A DNA stretch of 39,299 bases. It comes from Verrucomicrobiaceae bacterium (GTDB lineage: Bacteria; Verrucomicrobiota; Verrucomicrobiia; Verrucomicrobiales; Verrucomicrobiaceae). Positions within the stretch are counted from its first letter, which is position 1. Every line of letters starts with the position of its first letter. Positions 16,487 through 24,698 of this stretch are shown one piece after another. The position numbers and the translations under genes are program-made. Under the pieces are notes generated by a model, which saw nothing but the letters and a program-made list of their open reading frames with translations, was not told the DNA's origin and did no database searches. The stretch is from NCBI GenBank assembly GCA_016795465.1, contig JAEUHK010000110.1, positions 1 through 39,299 on the forward strand, written 5' to 3'.

Positions 16487-16662
16487 TCCAGTTTTGGTCA
16501 TCAAACAAGCCCCCGGCGCTGCTAATAATCCTAAACCATCCCAGACAATTTAAAAAAATTGAGCTGAGTATCATAAAATTGGAATGAAAACTGCGTTTTC
16601 GTTTTACTCGCCGCTACTTAATACTTGAACAACCCAGACTCAGCAGATAGGTTTTTACCCCA

Positions 16663-18498
16663 ATGCGTCCTCATTTCCTCCCCATGATCTGTGCCGCTGC
16701 ATGCTTTGTCGCCAAAGCTGCAGATGTGCCCCGCTCGACCAGCACGGTCGCGCCGCGCAGCGAGAACGTCATTAAAAGTGTCACTTCGGATACTGGAGAG
16801 AAAAAGGCCACAAGCTCCAATAGCAGCGCAACTGCGAGCACCGATGCAGACACGCTGGTGATGCCCTCTTGGAATGACACCCTTCTCCGAGGGGATGTAA
16901 TGCTCCTGCCTGCGGCCTCGCAAGGGTTCTATCCGACGCAAAACGATCTCGATTATTTGGGGGACCGTGACTATCCAAGGCGTCGTTTTGAAGAGCAGGC
17001 AGCAGATGATATTGCACAAAATGCTTCAGGTATTTTTCCATATCAGTCAGGAGAACAGAATTTTTACACTCGTAACCGTGGACTCTTTAGGCCTGTGAAT
17101 CAAGCCTTGGGGGTCTTTGCCCCGCATCAAGCGATCACTTATGAGCCTGATATCTTTCCTGGGCTTGCGGTGTCGATGGACAGCGCATGGCCAAACATCT
17201 TTACGCGCACTTTTGAACCAAATAAGGCCCATGTGAAGGCAGGTCCTCTCGCATTTGATCTTCTTTGGGTCGGCGCAGGTCTTATTTGGAGTGATTTTAA
17301 AGGGCCGCTCAACAATTTCCCGGCAGGGAAAGGTGATGGTGTCGTTGGATATATCGACTTGGCGATTCGTGGCTATCTCCGTGTCACGGACTCATTCTAT
17401 TTCTCGTGGGCGGCGAACCTTATTTACTTGCCGTGGTCAAATGAACTTGCTTTCCGCACGATGAGCGGTGCGTGGCCCCAGATGGGTGTCGACTTCTTCT
17501 TCCAGAAGCGGATCGCTGGCTGGGACATCTATATCGCAGATGAATTCTTTGCGCGCCCTGGGCTCGACATGTTTGCAGATTTGGAGCTTCGCGGGAACGA
17601 TCAGGCTGGTAGATATATGTTCGGTTATTACGGCCGGACCAATCGGACCAGTTTCTATGACTCGCAGAATGTCTTCTTTGTCAATCGGGCATCGGTGCAG
17701 GCCACAAGAATGCTTGGGGGCACCGATTGGCGACTTTGGACTCATTATCAACATCTTGATTTTTGGCAGGGCTGGGGCTTCAACAATTACCAAATGCGCG
17801 ACACATGGGAAGCGGCGCTTGGCTATGAGGGTAATGCGATTCCATTTGCTCCGCGGCTTGCCTACATTATGACAGCTTTGGACGGTTACGACATTCTTAT
17901 GCATCAACTGCAATTGCAGTTTCGTGGCCGCATCACGGAGAACGTCACCCTACAGACTATGGTTGGGTACTTCTGGGGAAGTGGCTTGGGCCCCTCTCGT
18001 GACGATATCCTCTGGTCTGCAAGCTTGGATCATCGGTTCAGCGCAAAAGGAGGACATGGCGTTCAGGTTGGACAACAGCTGCTCACAGATTCATTCTCGC
18101 CTGAATCTTCGCTCGCTAGCTACTATCGTTACTATTTGAATTATCAATTCATGAAGCGTCTGAATATTTCCGGATATGCACAGTATTCGAGGGGGGATCG
18201 TGTGGTGTCAGCCAATCCGAATCTGATTACTCGCCCCGACTTCGATAATTACCTCGTCGGCACCAGCATGGAGTACCAGCTCTTTGACTTCACTAGGCTC
18301 GTTGCTATGTCCGCCTTTGAGCGGACAGATGGTGATTCTGGCTTCATTCGCACAGATCGGTGGATTCACCGCCTTCATATCTTGCAGCAGCTTTCCTCCC
18401 GTCTAACCATGGAGTGCGGTTACCAATTAGAGAGCTTCAGCGCAAACCCAGGCTTCACGGAACACATGATCAATTTCTCGGTCCGCCGTTACTTCTGA
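16663..18498 (+). CDS. Predicted outer-membrane beta-barrel, candidate polysaccharide export porin
   Basis: No family recognised by name. The 611-residue protein has a signal peptide (cleavage likely after A-K-A near residue 19), a Ser/Thr-rich linker (about 20-65), and a long region of alternating aromatic and polar residues consistent with many beta strands, ending in R-R-Y-F with a terminal Phe, the usual outer-membrane insertion signal. It lies between the Wzc-type kinase and the short Wza-type lipoprotein. In Myxococcus xanthus, Wza-type proteins lacking the membrane-spanning part work with separate beta-barrel porins; this gene is a good candidate for such a partner. Base composition is lower in GC than the flanking genes. 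The upstream 176-base gap is AT-rich and could hold a promoter. Confidence 0.7.
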   Translation: MRPHFLPMICAAACFVAKAADVPRSTSTVAPRSENVIKSVTSDTGEKKATSSNSSATASTDADTLVMPSWNDTLLRGDVMLLPAASQGFYPTQNDLDYLGDRDYPRRRFEEQAADDIAQNASGIFPYQSGEQNFYTRNRGLFRPVNQALGVFAPHQAITYEPDIFPGLAVSMDSAWPNIFTRTFEPNKAHVKAGPLAFDLLWVGAGLIWSDFKGPLNNFPAGKGDGVVGYIDLAIRGYLRVTDSFYFSWAANLIYLPWSNELAFRTMSGAWPQMGVDFFFQKRIAGWDIYIADEFFARPGLDMFADLELRGNDQAGRYMFGYYGRTNRTSFYDSQNVFFVNRASVQATRMLGGTDWRLWTHYQHLDFWQGWGFNNYQMRDTWEAALGYEGNAIPFAPRLAYIMTALDGYDILMHQLQLQFRGRITENVTLQTMVGYFWGSGLGPSRDDILWSASLDHRFSAKGGHGVQVGQQLLTDSFSPESSLASYYRYYLNYQFMKRLNISGYAQYSRGDRVVSANPNLITRPDFDNYLVGTSMEYQLFDFTRLVAMSAFERTDGDSGFIRTDRWIHRLHILQQLSSRLTMECGYQLESFSANPGFTEHMINFSVRRYF

Positions 18499-18536
18499 TT
18501 CTCAAGCACAGTCCATCCACTCGCATCCTGCTCACT

Positions 18537-19403
18537 ATGAACACACAGATACACTCCTCAGGCATCACCGGGATCAGCCTTCTGGTAGCCCTTACATCCT
18601 GCATGCTGCTGCCCACATCTGTGGAGGCGCAATCGAAACAGCCCAAGCAACCACTTCCGGTGCAGCCTTCTGCGATGGAAACGAGCATGGATGTGCCAAC
18701 CAGTTTCCATAAGTATTTTGGCCAAAGGATTAACAATTGGCGTGATACGGAGCGTTTTATCGCCAAGACGGATTTAGATGCGGACCTCAACTATGATGGC
18801 GTCATCAACAATAACGATCCGCAGGATGGCGGCGCTTTCGAAGCAACTCCTCCGGGATTGCAGGTGGGTGTCGGTGAAATGACAAAAGTCATTGTTCGTG
18901 TGATCCCTTATCGCGTGGATTTTGACGGCGAGGTTGTCGTGACTCTTGAACTGGCAGGCATCAATCGTTCCAATGCGAAGGGTGAGTTTGGTTCCTTCGA
19001 TGAAGAGAAGAGCAGCACCGGGCGCATCCGCGTCTGGCGTGACTCTAGCCGCAAGACCCTGCTTCTTGACTCAGGAGATCCTCAACGTCGTTATGTCGAG
19101 TTTGCCACGCAGTATCGTGTTTATCCTTATAATCTTCCAAATGAGCTTCCCCGTTCCGTATATGTGGAAGGTGTGAAGCCTTCCGATCAGTATGTTGGTG
19201 ATATTCGCCTTTTGCTTACTTGCTCGCACCGTGCCCCTGGTTCTTCGCCCGAGACCTTCGCTGAAAGTCGTAAAACCCTCCTGAAAAGCTTTCGCACTTC
19301 GTTCGATCACATTCTTTTCACGGTGCTTCCGAAGCCATTGCCCAAAGAGTTGATCAATGGAAATGCTGAAGGCAATTGGCTCAAAGCTGCATCGGGCAAA
19401 TAA
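18537..19403 (+). CDS. Secreted protein with dockerin/EF-hand-like calcium loop
   Basis: No family recognised. The 288-residue product has a signal peptide with a hydrophobic core (I-T-G-I-S-L-L-V-A-L) and an A-Q cleavage-like site near residue 31. At residues 81-94 the spacing D-x-D-x-N-x-D-G-x-I-x-x-x-D matches a calcium-binding loop of dockerin/EF-hand type. The rest looks beta-rich (I-V-R-V-I-P-Y-R-V and similar). The ATG at 18537 is chosen because the signal peptide follows it; the open frame upstream overlaps the barrel gene. It sits 38 bases after the barrel and before the export lipoprotein, so a periplasmic or surface role in export or attachment of the polymer is plausible but unproven. 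Confidence 0.6.
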   Translation: MNTQIHSSGITGISLLVALTSCMLLPTSVEAQSKQPKQPLPVQPSAMETSMDVPTSFHKYFGQRINNWRDTERFIAKTDLDADLNYDGVINNNDPQDGGAFEATPPGLQVGVGEMTKVIVRVIPYRVDFDGEVVVTLELAGINRSNAKGEFGSFDEEKSSTGRIRVWRDSSRKTLLLDSGDPQRRYVEFATQYRVYPYNLPNELPRSVYVEGVKPSDQYVGDIRLLLTCSHRAPGSSPETFAESRKTLLKSFRTSFDHILFTVLPKPLPKELINGNAEGNWLKAASGK

Positions 19404-19482
19404 TTGACGGTTCGTTGTTTCTTCCAAATCTGCCTGGGGGGTGGTTCTTCGAAAACTGTCCCGCAGGCATTATTTTCTCCCC

Positions 19483-20175
19483 ATGTTTCAGTTCAACTTG
19501 TCTTGCATTCGTGTTGTCGCTCTTGGTGCGATTGCCTTGCTGCAGGGTGCTTGTGGAGGCATGAATGTTGGCGGTGACTTACCGCCTCCTCGTGTTCCTT
19601 CGTCAGCGCCCGTGGCCAGTCAGGCAACTCCCACTTTTCAGCCGGGAGACTCGCTTGAGCTTTGGGTGGAAGAGGACGTTTCATTCAACGGCACTTTTGA
19701 AGTGCGAGAGGGCGGCTACGTGCTGATTCCTAAAATCGGACGTGTGGTTGTTTCAAACATGACCCGCGATGCTGCAGAAAAGCGTGTCCGTGAGACCTTG
19801 CAGCGTCAGCAATTGAAGCAGGCTACCGTTTTTGTGGAGCACCGTCCGAATCCTTCCAAGGGTGTCGGTCACTTGTCGCCGGGTTCTCCGAGGATGTCGG
19901 TGTTTCTCACCGGTGCCGTCACCAGGCCTGGACAGCATGCTGTTCCTTTGGGGGCTGATGGTCGAGTTCCCGGGGTCTTCGAGACTCTTCTGATGGCAGG
20001 TGGTTTCGCGAAATTTGGTGACGAGTCAAAGGTGCGCATCATGCGCCTTGCAGAAGGCGGCAGGCGTCAGCCGATGGTGGTGGATGTGCGACAGATTCGT
20101 GATGGTATGGCACCAGATGTGCCAGTGGGTGATGGCGACATCATCCAGGTGCCTGAAAAGGTTTTTGGATTCTGA
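19483..20175 (+). CDS. Short Wza-type polysaccharide export lipoprotein (OPX family)
   Basis: Periplasmic part of the polymer export channel. The 230-residue protein has a lipoprotein signal with lipid-acceptor Cys24 (L-Q-G-A-C). A poly-export domain follows (F-Q-P-G-D-S-L-E-L-W-V to about residue 130, with Y-V-L-I-P-K-I-G-R-V), then one SLBB domain (V-F-L-T-G-A-V-T-R-P-G-Q-H to the end, with L-M-A-G-G-F). It stops right after the SLBB domain, whereas E. coli Wza (about 380 residues) has a second SLBB-like domain and a C-terminal helix that forms the outer-membrane pore. It should therefore need a separate outer-membrane porin. A GTG at 19441 is a possible earlier start. Confidence 0.88.
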   Translation: MFQFNLSCIRVVALGAIALLQGACGGMNVGGDLPPPRVPSSAPVASQATPTFQPGDSLELWVEEDVSFNGTFEVREGGYVLIPKIGRVVVSNMTRDAAEKRVRETLQRQQLKQATVFVEHRPNPSKGVGHLSPGSPRMSVFLTGAVTRPGQHAVPLGADGRVPGVFETLLMAGGFAKFGDESKVRIMRLAEGGRRQPMVVDVRQIRDGMAPDVPVGDGDIIQVPEKVFGF

Positions 20176-20191
20176 TTACCATGCGCGTCCC

Positions 20192-21658
20192 ATGACCGGT
20201 TATTCTCCTGTAGGCCGCCACCTGATCCTCACAGGTTTTCGGTTCACATTGGACGCATTGCTGGTCCCGGTGAGCATGATCGCTGGCATGTCATGGCGCT
20301 TTGGAGATGTGTTTGCTGACAAGCTTCGCATGTATGCCCCGGCCGTTTTTGTGGCGGCAGTCGTTTTGCCAAGTTTATCCTACATTGGCGGGCTTTATTC
20401 GGCCGCCGCACCGCGTTTTGAGGCTTGGGTGAGAGTGCGTTGGTTCCTCTTCAGCCTCGCCGCCACTCTTTTTGTCTTGCTTGGCATGGGGTCGGTGGAT
20501 CTGGATGCGCGTGTTGGGCGCGGTGTGCTGCTTTATGGGATGCTCATCCTTAGCGTGCTATATGCGGGGCATCATTTTTTGCTGCCCCGCCGTTTTCGGA
20601 TGCCCCGCCTGAGGGCTGCTTGTCTCGTTTCTAGTGCAGACGATGCGATGGCTGCGGAGATTCTCGCTCACAGCAGCCCGCAAATCCAAGTCGTGGGAGT
20701 CATCACCATCGGGGATGCACCAGTCCCGACAGCAACGCTGCCACAATTGGGTCAGCTCAATGATCTCGAGTCGACCAGATTGCCTCCGGTGGTCAACACG
20801 ATCCTTGTGCGTGATCGACACTTGGTGATGCCAAGCCTCACCACCGTTCTCCGCCGTTGGCGCTACGATGGAATCGAAATCATGTCTCTCGCAGACGTTT
20901 GTGAAATGGTGCTGCAGGCTGTGCCGCTGCCGTTGGTGACGGAAAGCTGGCTCTTCAGGGCGTCCAATCAGTCTGGGATGCTCTACATCAAAAAGCTCAA
21001 ACGCCTCTTCGATATCATCGTGGCATCGCTGTTCCTGTTAATGCTGTGGCCGGTCTTGCTTCTGGGCATGATTGCCGTGCGTCTCTCATCTCCTGGGCCG
21101 GTGTTCTTCCGCCAGACGCGAATGGGCCGCATGGGTCGTGAGTTCACCATTTTAAAACTTCGCAGCATGCGCATCGACGCCGAGAAGGATGGACCTCAAT
21201 GGGCCTCATCGGGCAAGGATGCCCGAGTCTTCCCTCTCGGCAACATCCTGCGCAAATACCGTGTCGACGAGGTTCCTCAGTTGTTCAATATCCTCCGTGG
21301 GGACATGTCCTTTGTGGGCCCGCGTCCCGAGCGGCCTGAGTTTATCGAGCAGCTCGAAAAGGAGATCCCCTTCTATCGCGAGCGTCTGCTCGTGCAGCCC
21401 GGTCTCACCGGTTGGGCGCAGGTGAAATACCCTTATGGCTCCAATGTCGAGGATGCCTGGCGCAAGCACGAATTCGACCTGTATTACATCAAACACATGA
21501 GCGTGCTTCTCGACTTCTTCGTCCTGCTTGAGACCACGCGAACGGTGCTCATCGGGGGCAATCGGAAGCCTGACGCCTTCATCAAGGCGATGAACAAGTG
21601 GAAGAAACTCGGCCCGGCGGACGGCCCTGAGTTGCAGCCTGTTTTGACCAAGTCATGA
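20192..21658 (+). CDS. Polyprenyl-phosphate sugar-1-phosphate transferase (WbaP/WcaJ type)
   Basis: Initiates repeat-unit assembly by moving a sugar-1-phosphate from a nucleotide sugar to undecaprenyl phosphate at the inner membrane. The 488-residue product has several N-terminal membrane helices (about 10-130), a cytosolic CoA-binding-like domain (about 145-255) and the C-terminal bacterial sugar transferase domain. That domain starts K-K-L-K-R-L-F-D-I-I near residue 267 and contains S-P-G-P-V-F-F-R-Q, the K-L-R-S-M motif, L-R-K-Y-R-V-D-E-V-P-Q-L-F-N and V-G-P-R-P-E-R-P-E, then P-G-L-T-G-W-A-Q-V. The ATG at 20192 follows the previous stop by 16 bases. It overlaps the methyltransferase gene in an ATGA junction. 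Confidence 0.93.
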   Translation: MTGYSPVGRHLILTGFRFTLDALLVPVSMIAGMSWRFGDVFADKLRMYAPAVFVAAVVLPSLSYIGGLYSAAAPRFEAWVRVRWFLFSLAATLFVLLGMGSVDLDARVGRGVLLYGMLILSVLYAGHHFLLPRRFRMPRLRAACLVSSADDAMAAEILAHSSPQIQVVGVITIGDAPVPTATLPQLGQLNDLESTRLPPVVNTILVRDRHLVMPSLTTVLRRWRYDGIEIMSLADVCEMVLQAVPLPLVTESWLFRASNQSGMLYIKKLKRLFDIIVASLFLLMLWPVLLLGMIAVRLSSPGPVFFRQTRMGRMGREFTILKLRSMRIDAEKDGPQWASSGKDARVFPLGNILRKYRVDEVPQLFNILRGDMSFVGPRPERPEFIEQLEKEIPFYRERLLVQPGLTGWAQVKYPYGSNVEDAWRKHEFDLYYIKHMSVLLDFFVLLETTRTVLIGGNRKPDAFIKAMNKWKKLGPADGPELQPVLTKS

Positions 21659-22401
21659 GTGCATCAGCCTCTGGTCCAGAAGAGGCCCGGCAGAATGCCG
21701 AGTTCGACGAGTTTGCCGGGAACTATGATAAGGCTCTCAACGAAGGGCTGAAGTTCACTGGTGAAGGCAGGGATTATTTCGCGGCAGGCCGAGTCGACTG
21801 GCTGACCAAGCGACTTTCAGCCAAGGCTGCTCGTGTCTCCACCTGTCTTGATTTTGGCTGTGGGACAGGTGGTGGCTGCGAACCTCTCGTCAGTGGTTTG
21901 AAGATCGATGCCTACCTCGGCTATGATCCTTCATCCGCATCGATCTCCGAGGCACGCAGCCTTCTCGGGCAGTCAAAAGTGACCTTTGAACATGATGATC
22001 AGGTGATTCCTGCTAACGCCTTTGATCTGGTCTTCACCAATGGCGTTTTTCATCACATACCGCCGGCCGACCGACTCTCGTGCGTTAAGCTTGCCTGGCG
22101 TTCGCTGAAGCCCGGCGGCTGGTTTGCCTTCTGGGAAAACAATCGCTGGAATCCCATTGTGCACTTTCTCATGAGTCGGGTGCCTTTCGACAAGGATGCG
22201 CAGATGCTCTTTCCTCATCAGGCCCGCAGTCTGCTGCGAGCCGGCGGATTCGAAATCGAGCTCACGGACTACTTGTTCGTCTTTCCCGCCATGCTAAAGG
22301 CACTGCGCCCCTTGGAGCCGTCGCTTTGCAAGCTTCCTCTTGGTGGCCAGTACATGGTATTGGCCCGCAAGCCTCTCCACTCCGACGGGCGCCACTCATG
22401 A
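21655..22401 (+). CDS. Class I SAM-dependent methyltransferase
   Basis: Cytoplasmic methyltransferase of 248 residues. SAM-binding motif I is L-D-F-G-C-G-T-G-G-G, motif II-like L-G-Y-D-P-S-S-A-S, then F-D-L-V-F-T-N-G-V-F-H-H-I and the L-K-P-G-G-W-F-A-F-W-E-N-N segment, as in small-molecule methyltransferases. Coupled on both sides: its ATG overlaps the stop of the sugar transferase and its TGA overlaps the start of the GT2 gene (ATGA junctions). It probably methylates a sugar or lipid-linked intermediate of the polymer. The acceptor cannot be read from sequence. Confidence 0.88.
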   Translation: MSASASGPEEARQNAEFDEFAGNYDKALNEGLKFTGEGRDYFAAGRVDWLTKRLSAKAARVSTCLDFGCGTGGGCEPLVSGLKIDAYLGYDPSSASISEARSLLGQSKVTFEHDDQVIPANAFDLVFTNGVFHHIPPADRLSCVKLAWRSLKPGGWFAFWENNRWNPIVHFLMSRVPFDKDAQMLFPHQARSLLRAGGFEIELTDYLFVFPAMLKALRPLEPSLCKLPLGGQYMVLARKPLHSDGRHS

Positions 22402-23540
22402 CCGCTCCCGTACTCACCTTCGTCTTTCCGTGCCTCAATGAAGAGCAAACGCTCGGCGGATGCATTCGTGCTGTCAGGGACTCGCTCGAGCCGTCTGGCA
22501 TCGCTTATGAAATTGTCGTCGCGGACAATGGCAGCACCGATCGTTCGCGCGAGATCGCCACGGAACTCGGTGCTCGTGTCGTGCCGGTTGCGGCGCGAGG
22601 GTATGGTGCGGCGCTGAAAGGCGGCATCGAGGCGGCTTTTGGTGGCTATGTGATGTTCGCCGACTCGGACAGCACCTATCAGTATGAAGACGCGGCCGCC
22701 TTGTATCAGGAGGCCGTGAAGCATGATGCAGGCATGGCGATCGCCTCGCGCATGATCGGAAACATCCAGCCCGGCGCGATGCCCACGCTGCATCGCTATC
22801 TCGGGACGCCGGTGCTCACCACGCTCATCAATCTGCTGTTCCGCGGCAGGCTCACCGATTGTAACTCAGGCTTCCGCTGTGTCCGCAAAGTGGACTACCT
22901 GAAGTGGGATGTGAGATCCGATGGCATGGAGTTCGCATCCGAACTGCTCATCAAGGCTCTCAAAGCCGGCACGAAGACCGTCGAGATTCGTTCAGGCCTT
23001 CGTTGCGGACCTCCGGGGCGTGTCGCCCATCTGCGCACTTGGCGTGATGGCATGCGCCATCTGCTCTTCATCTTGTCGGAAAAGCCTTCGCTGTTTGAGA
23101 AGCTGGGCTTGCTGCTCGCCGGCCTTGCCACGCTGCTGCAAATCATCGCCTGGTTCACCGGCCCGGTGGGCATTGGCCCGTTCAACATCTTTGATCTGCA
23201 CAGTCAGGCGCTTCTGCTGCTTGGCGGCATTCTTGGCACGCAGCTTTATGTGTTCGGATGCAGTCTCTTCCTGCGCACGGCGGACCGTCAGATGAGCATG
23301 ACACGTCGGTTCATCGACATGGACGAGGGAAATCTCTTCTTCCTGCTGCTTGCTGTTGTCATGGCATGTCTGGCCTTGGGAGGCGGACTGGTCATCACTT
23401 GGATGCGTTCGGGGTTTGCCGGATTGCATCAGGCAAACCACCTGCTGGCATCCGTGCATGTGCTCGGCGTGGCCGCCACGCTCTCGATCGGCCTGCTGGC
23501 GGTGCACACACTCAAAAAAGCCACGCGAGCCGGGCGTTGA
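22398..23540 (+). CDS. Glycosyltransferase family 2, polyprenyl-phosphate-hexose synthase (DPM/DPG) type
   Basis: A GT-A glycosyltransferase of 380 residues. The N-terminal domain has F-V-F-P-C-L-N-E-E, V-V-A-D-N-G-S-T-D and the D-x-D-like F-A-D-S-D-S-T-Y, then N-S-G-F-R-C-V, matching dolichol-phosphate-mannose-synthase-like enzymes. The C-terminal 130 residues carry about four membrane helices. It likely makes polyprenyl-phosphate hexose, the donor used by GT39-type membrane transferases, one of which lies three genes downstream. The ATG at 22398 overlaps the preceding stop, and a 12-base gap separates it from the next GT2 gene. Confidence 0.87.
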   Translation: MTAPVLTFVFPCLNEEQTLGGCIRAVRDSLEPSGIAYEIVVADNGSTDRSREIATELGARVVPVAARGYGAALKGGIEAAFGGYVMFADSDSTYQYEDAAALYQEAVKHDAGMAIASRMIGNIQPGAMPTLHRYLGTPVLTTLINLLFRGRLTDCNSGFRCVRKVDYLKWDVRSDGMEFASELLIKALKAGTKTVEIRSGLRCGPPGRVAHLRTWRDGMRHLLFILSEKPSLFEKLGLLLAGLATLLQIIAWFTGPVGIGPFNIFDLHSQALLLLGGILGTQLYVFGCSLFLRTADRQMSMTRRFIDMDEGNLFFLLLAVVMACLALGGGLVITWMRSGFAGLHQANHLLASVHVLGVAATLSIGLLAVHTLKKATRAGR

Positions 23541-23552
23541 ACCGTCGCAGCC

Positions 23553-24698
23553 ATGATCGTCATCGGCCTGCTGCTCTGCCTCGCGCTAATCGGCTACTCG
23601 TTTGCCGGTTATCCGATGCTCATGGGCCTTCTTGCTCGTTGTTGTCCCAAACCATGGAAAGAGGCCATCGAGCCTGAAAAGGGCCTCAGCATCGTTTTGT
23701 GTGTTCACAACGCGGAGGCCATCATCCGCGAGCGATTGCAAAACCTGCTCGAATGCACTTGGGAAGGTCCGCGTGAGATCATCGTCGTGTGCGATGGCTG
23801 CACGGATGGCACTGTGAAGGTCATTCAAGCCTTCGCGGCACTGCAGGTGTGTGTGCTGGAAAATCACACAAAAGGCGGCAAGCCCGCAGGACTGAATCTA
23901 GCGCTTCCGCAGTGCTCGCATGAGATCGTCGTCCTGGCCGATGCACGCCAGAGCTTTGCCAAAGATGCGCTGCAAAAGCTCGCGGCACCGTTTGCGGATG
24001 CAGAAGTCGGCGCGGTGAGCGGATTGCTGGAAATCGCGGTATCGCAGGCCGGTGGAGGACGCGGCGTCGATCTTTACTGGCGTCTCGAAACCAAGCTGCG
24101 GGCTTTCGAAGGCCGCTTCGACTCCGTCATTGGATGCACCGGTGCCATCTGCGCCATCCGGCGAGATTTATTTGAGCCGCTTCCGGCGGACACGCTGCTC
24201 GACGATGTCGTCATTCCGATGCGCATCGCACACAAGGGGCATCGCGTGATCTATGAACCGGCGGCGAAGGCTTACGATCCGCAGCAGCTTGAGCCCGAGA
24301 AGGAGAAGAAGAGAAAGCTGCGCACGCTGGTGGGCAATTTTCAAATGATCGAGCGTTACCCGGCCTGGATGCTGCCGTGGCAAAACCGCCTGTGGTGGAT
24401 GCTCATCTCTCACAAGTACGTGCGCCTGCTTGTGCCTTGGCTCATGATCGCGGCCTTGGTGTTGAGCGTGATTGGGGCTGGGCAGCCGTTCGTGCGGGGC
24501 ATGTTAGTCTTGCAGGTGCTGTGCTATGCCGCTGGCGTGCTTGGCTCGATGGTGAAGGGCATCCAATCACGCTTCGTGAGCATTCCCGCGGGCTTTCTTC
24601 TGCTTCAAGCAAGCTGCTTCATGGCGTTCTTTGCGTATGTCGGGCATCGCCGCAATCTCCTCGCGCTCTGGCAGCCTTCCTCACCTCCTTCCAAATGA
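23553..24698 (+). CDS. Membrane glycosyltransferase family 2 (cellulose-synthase-like)
   Basis: A 381-residue inner-membrane GT2. An N-terminal helix (about 2-28) precedes the catalytic domain with S-I-V-L-C-V-H-N-A-E, V-V-C-D-G-C-T-D-G, L-A-D-A-R-Q-S-F and a D-D pair in T-L-L-D-D-V-V-I-P. The Q/R-x-x-R-W region of processive enzymes is replaced by R-K-L-R-T-L-V-G-N-F-Q. Three or four C-terminal helices follow. It probably adds one or a few sugars to a lipid-linked unit; processive polymerisation is possible but the motif is imperfect. It is coupled to the next gene by an ATGA overlap. Confidence 0.87.
   Translation: MIVIGLLLCLALIGYSFAGYPMLMGLLARCCPKPWKEAIEPEKGLSIVLCVHNAEAIIRERLQNLLECTWEGPREIIVVCDGCTDGTVKVIQAFAALQVCVLENHTKGGKPAGLNLALPQCSHEIVVLADARQSFAKDALQKLAAPFADAEVGAVSGLLEIAVSQAGGGRGVDLYWRLETKLRAFEGRFDSVIGCTGAICAIRRDLFEPLPADTLLDDVVIPMRIAHKGHRVIYEPAAKAYDPQQLEPEKEKKRKLRTLVGNFQMIERYPAWMLPWQNRLWWMLISHKYVRLLVPWLMIAALVLSVIGAGQPFVRGMLVLQVLCYAAGVLGSMVKGIQSRFVSIPAGFLLLQASCFMAFFAYVGHRRNLLALWQPSSPPSK

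Noticed and set aside
16540..16575. AT-rich tract with a small CAATTT/AAATTG inverted pair before the barrel gene
   Set aside because: Could hold a promoter or terminator, but no convincing -35/-10 pair or stable stem was found, so it was not listed.
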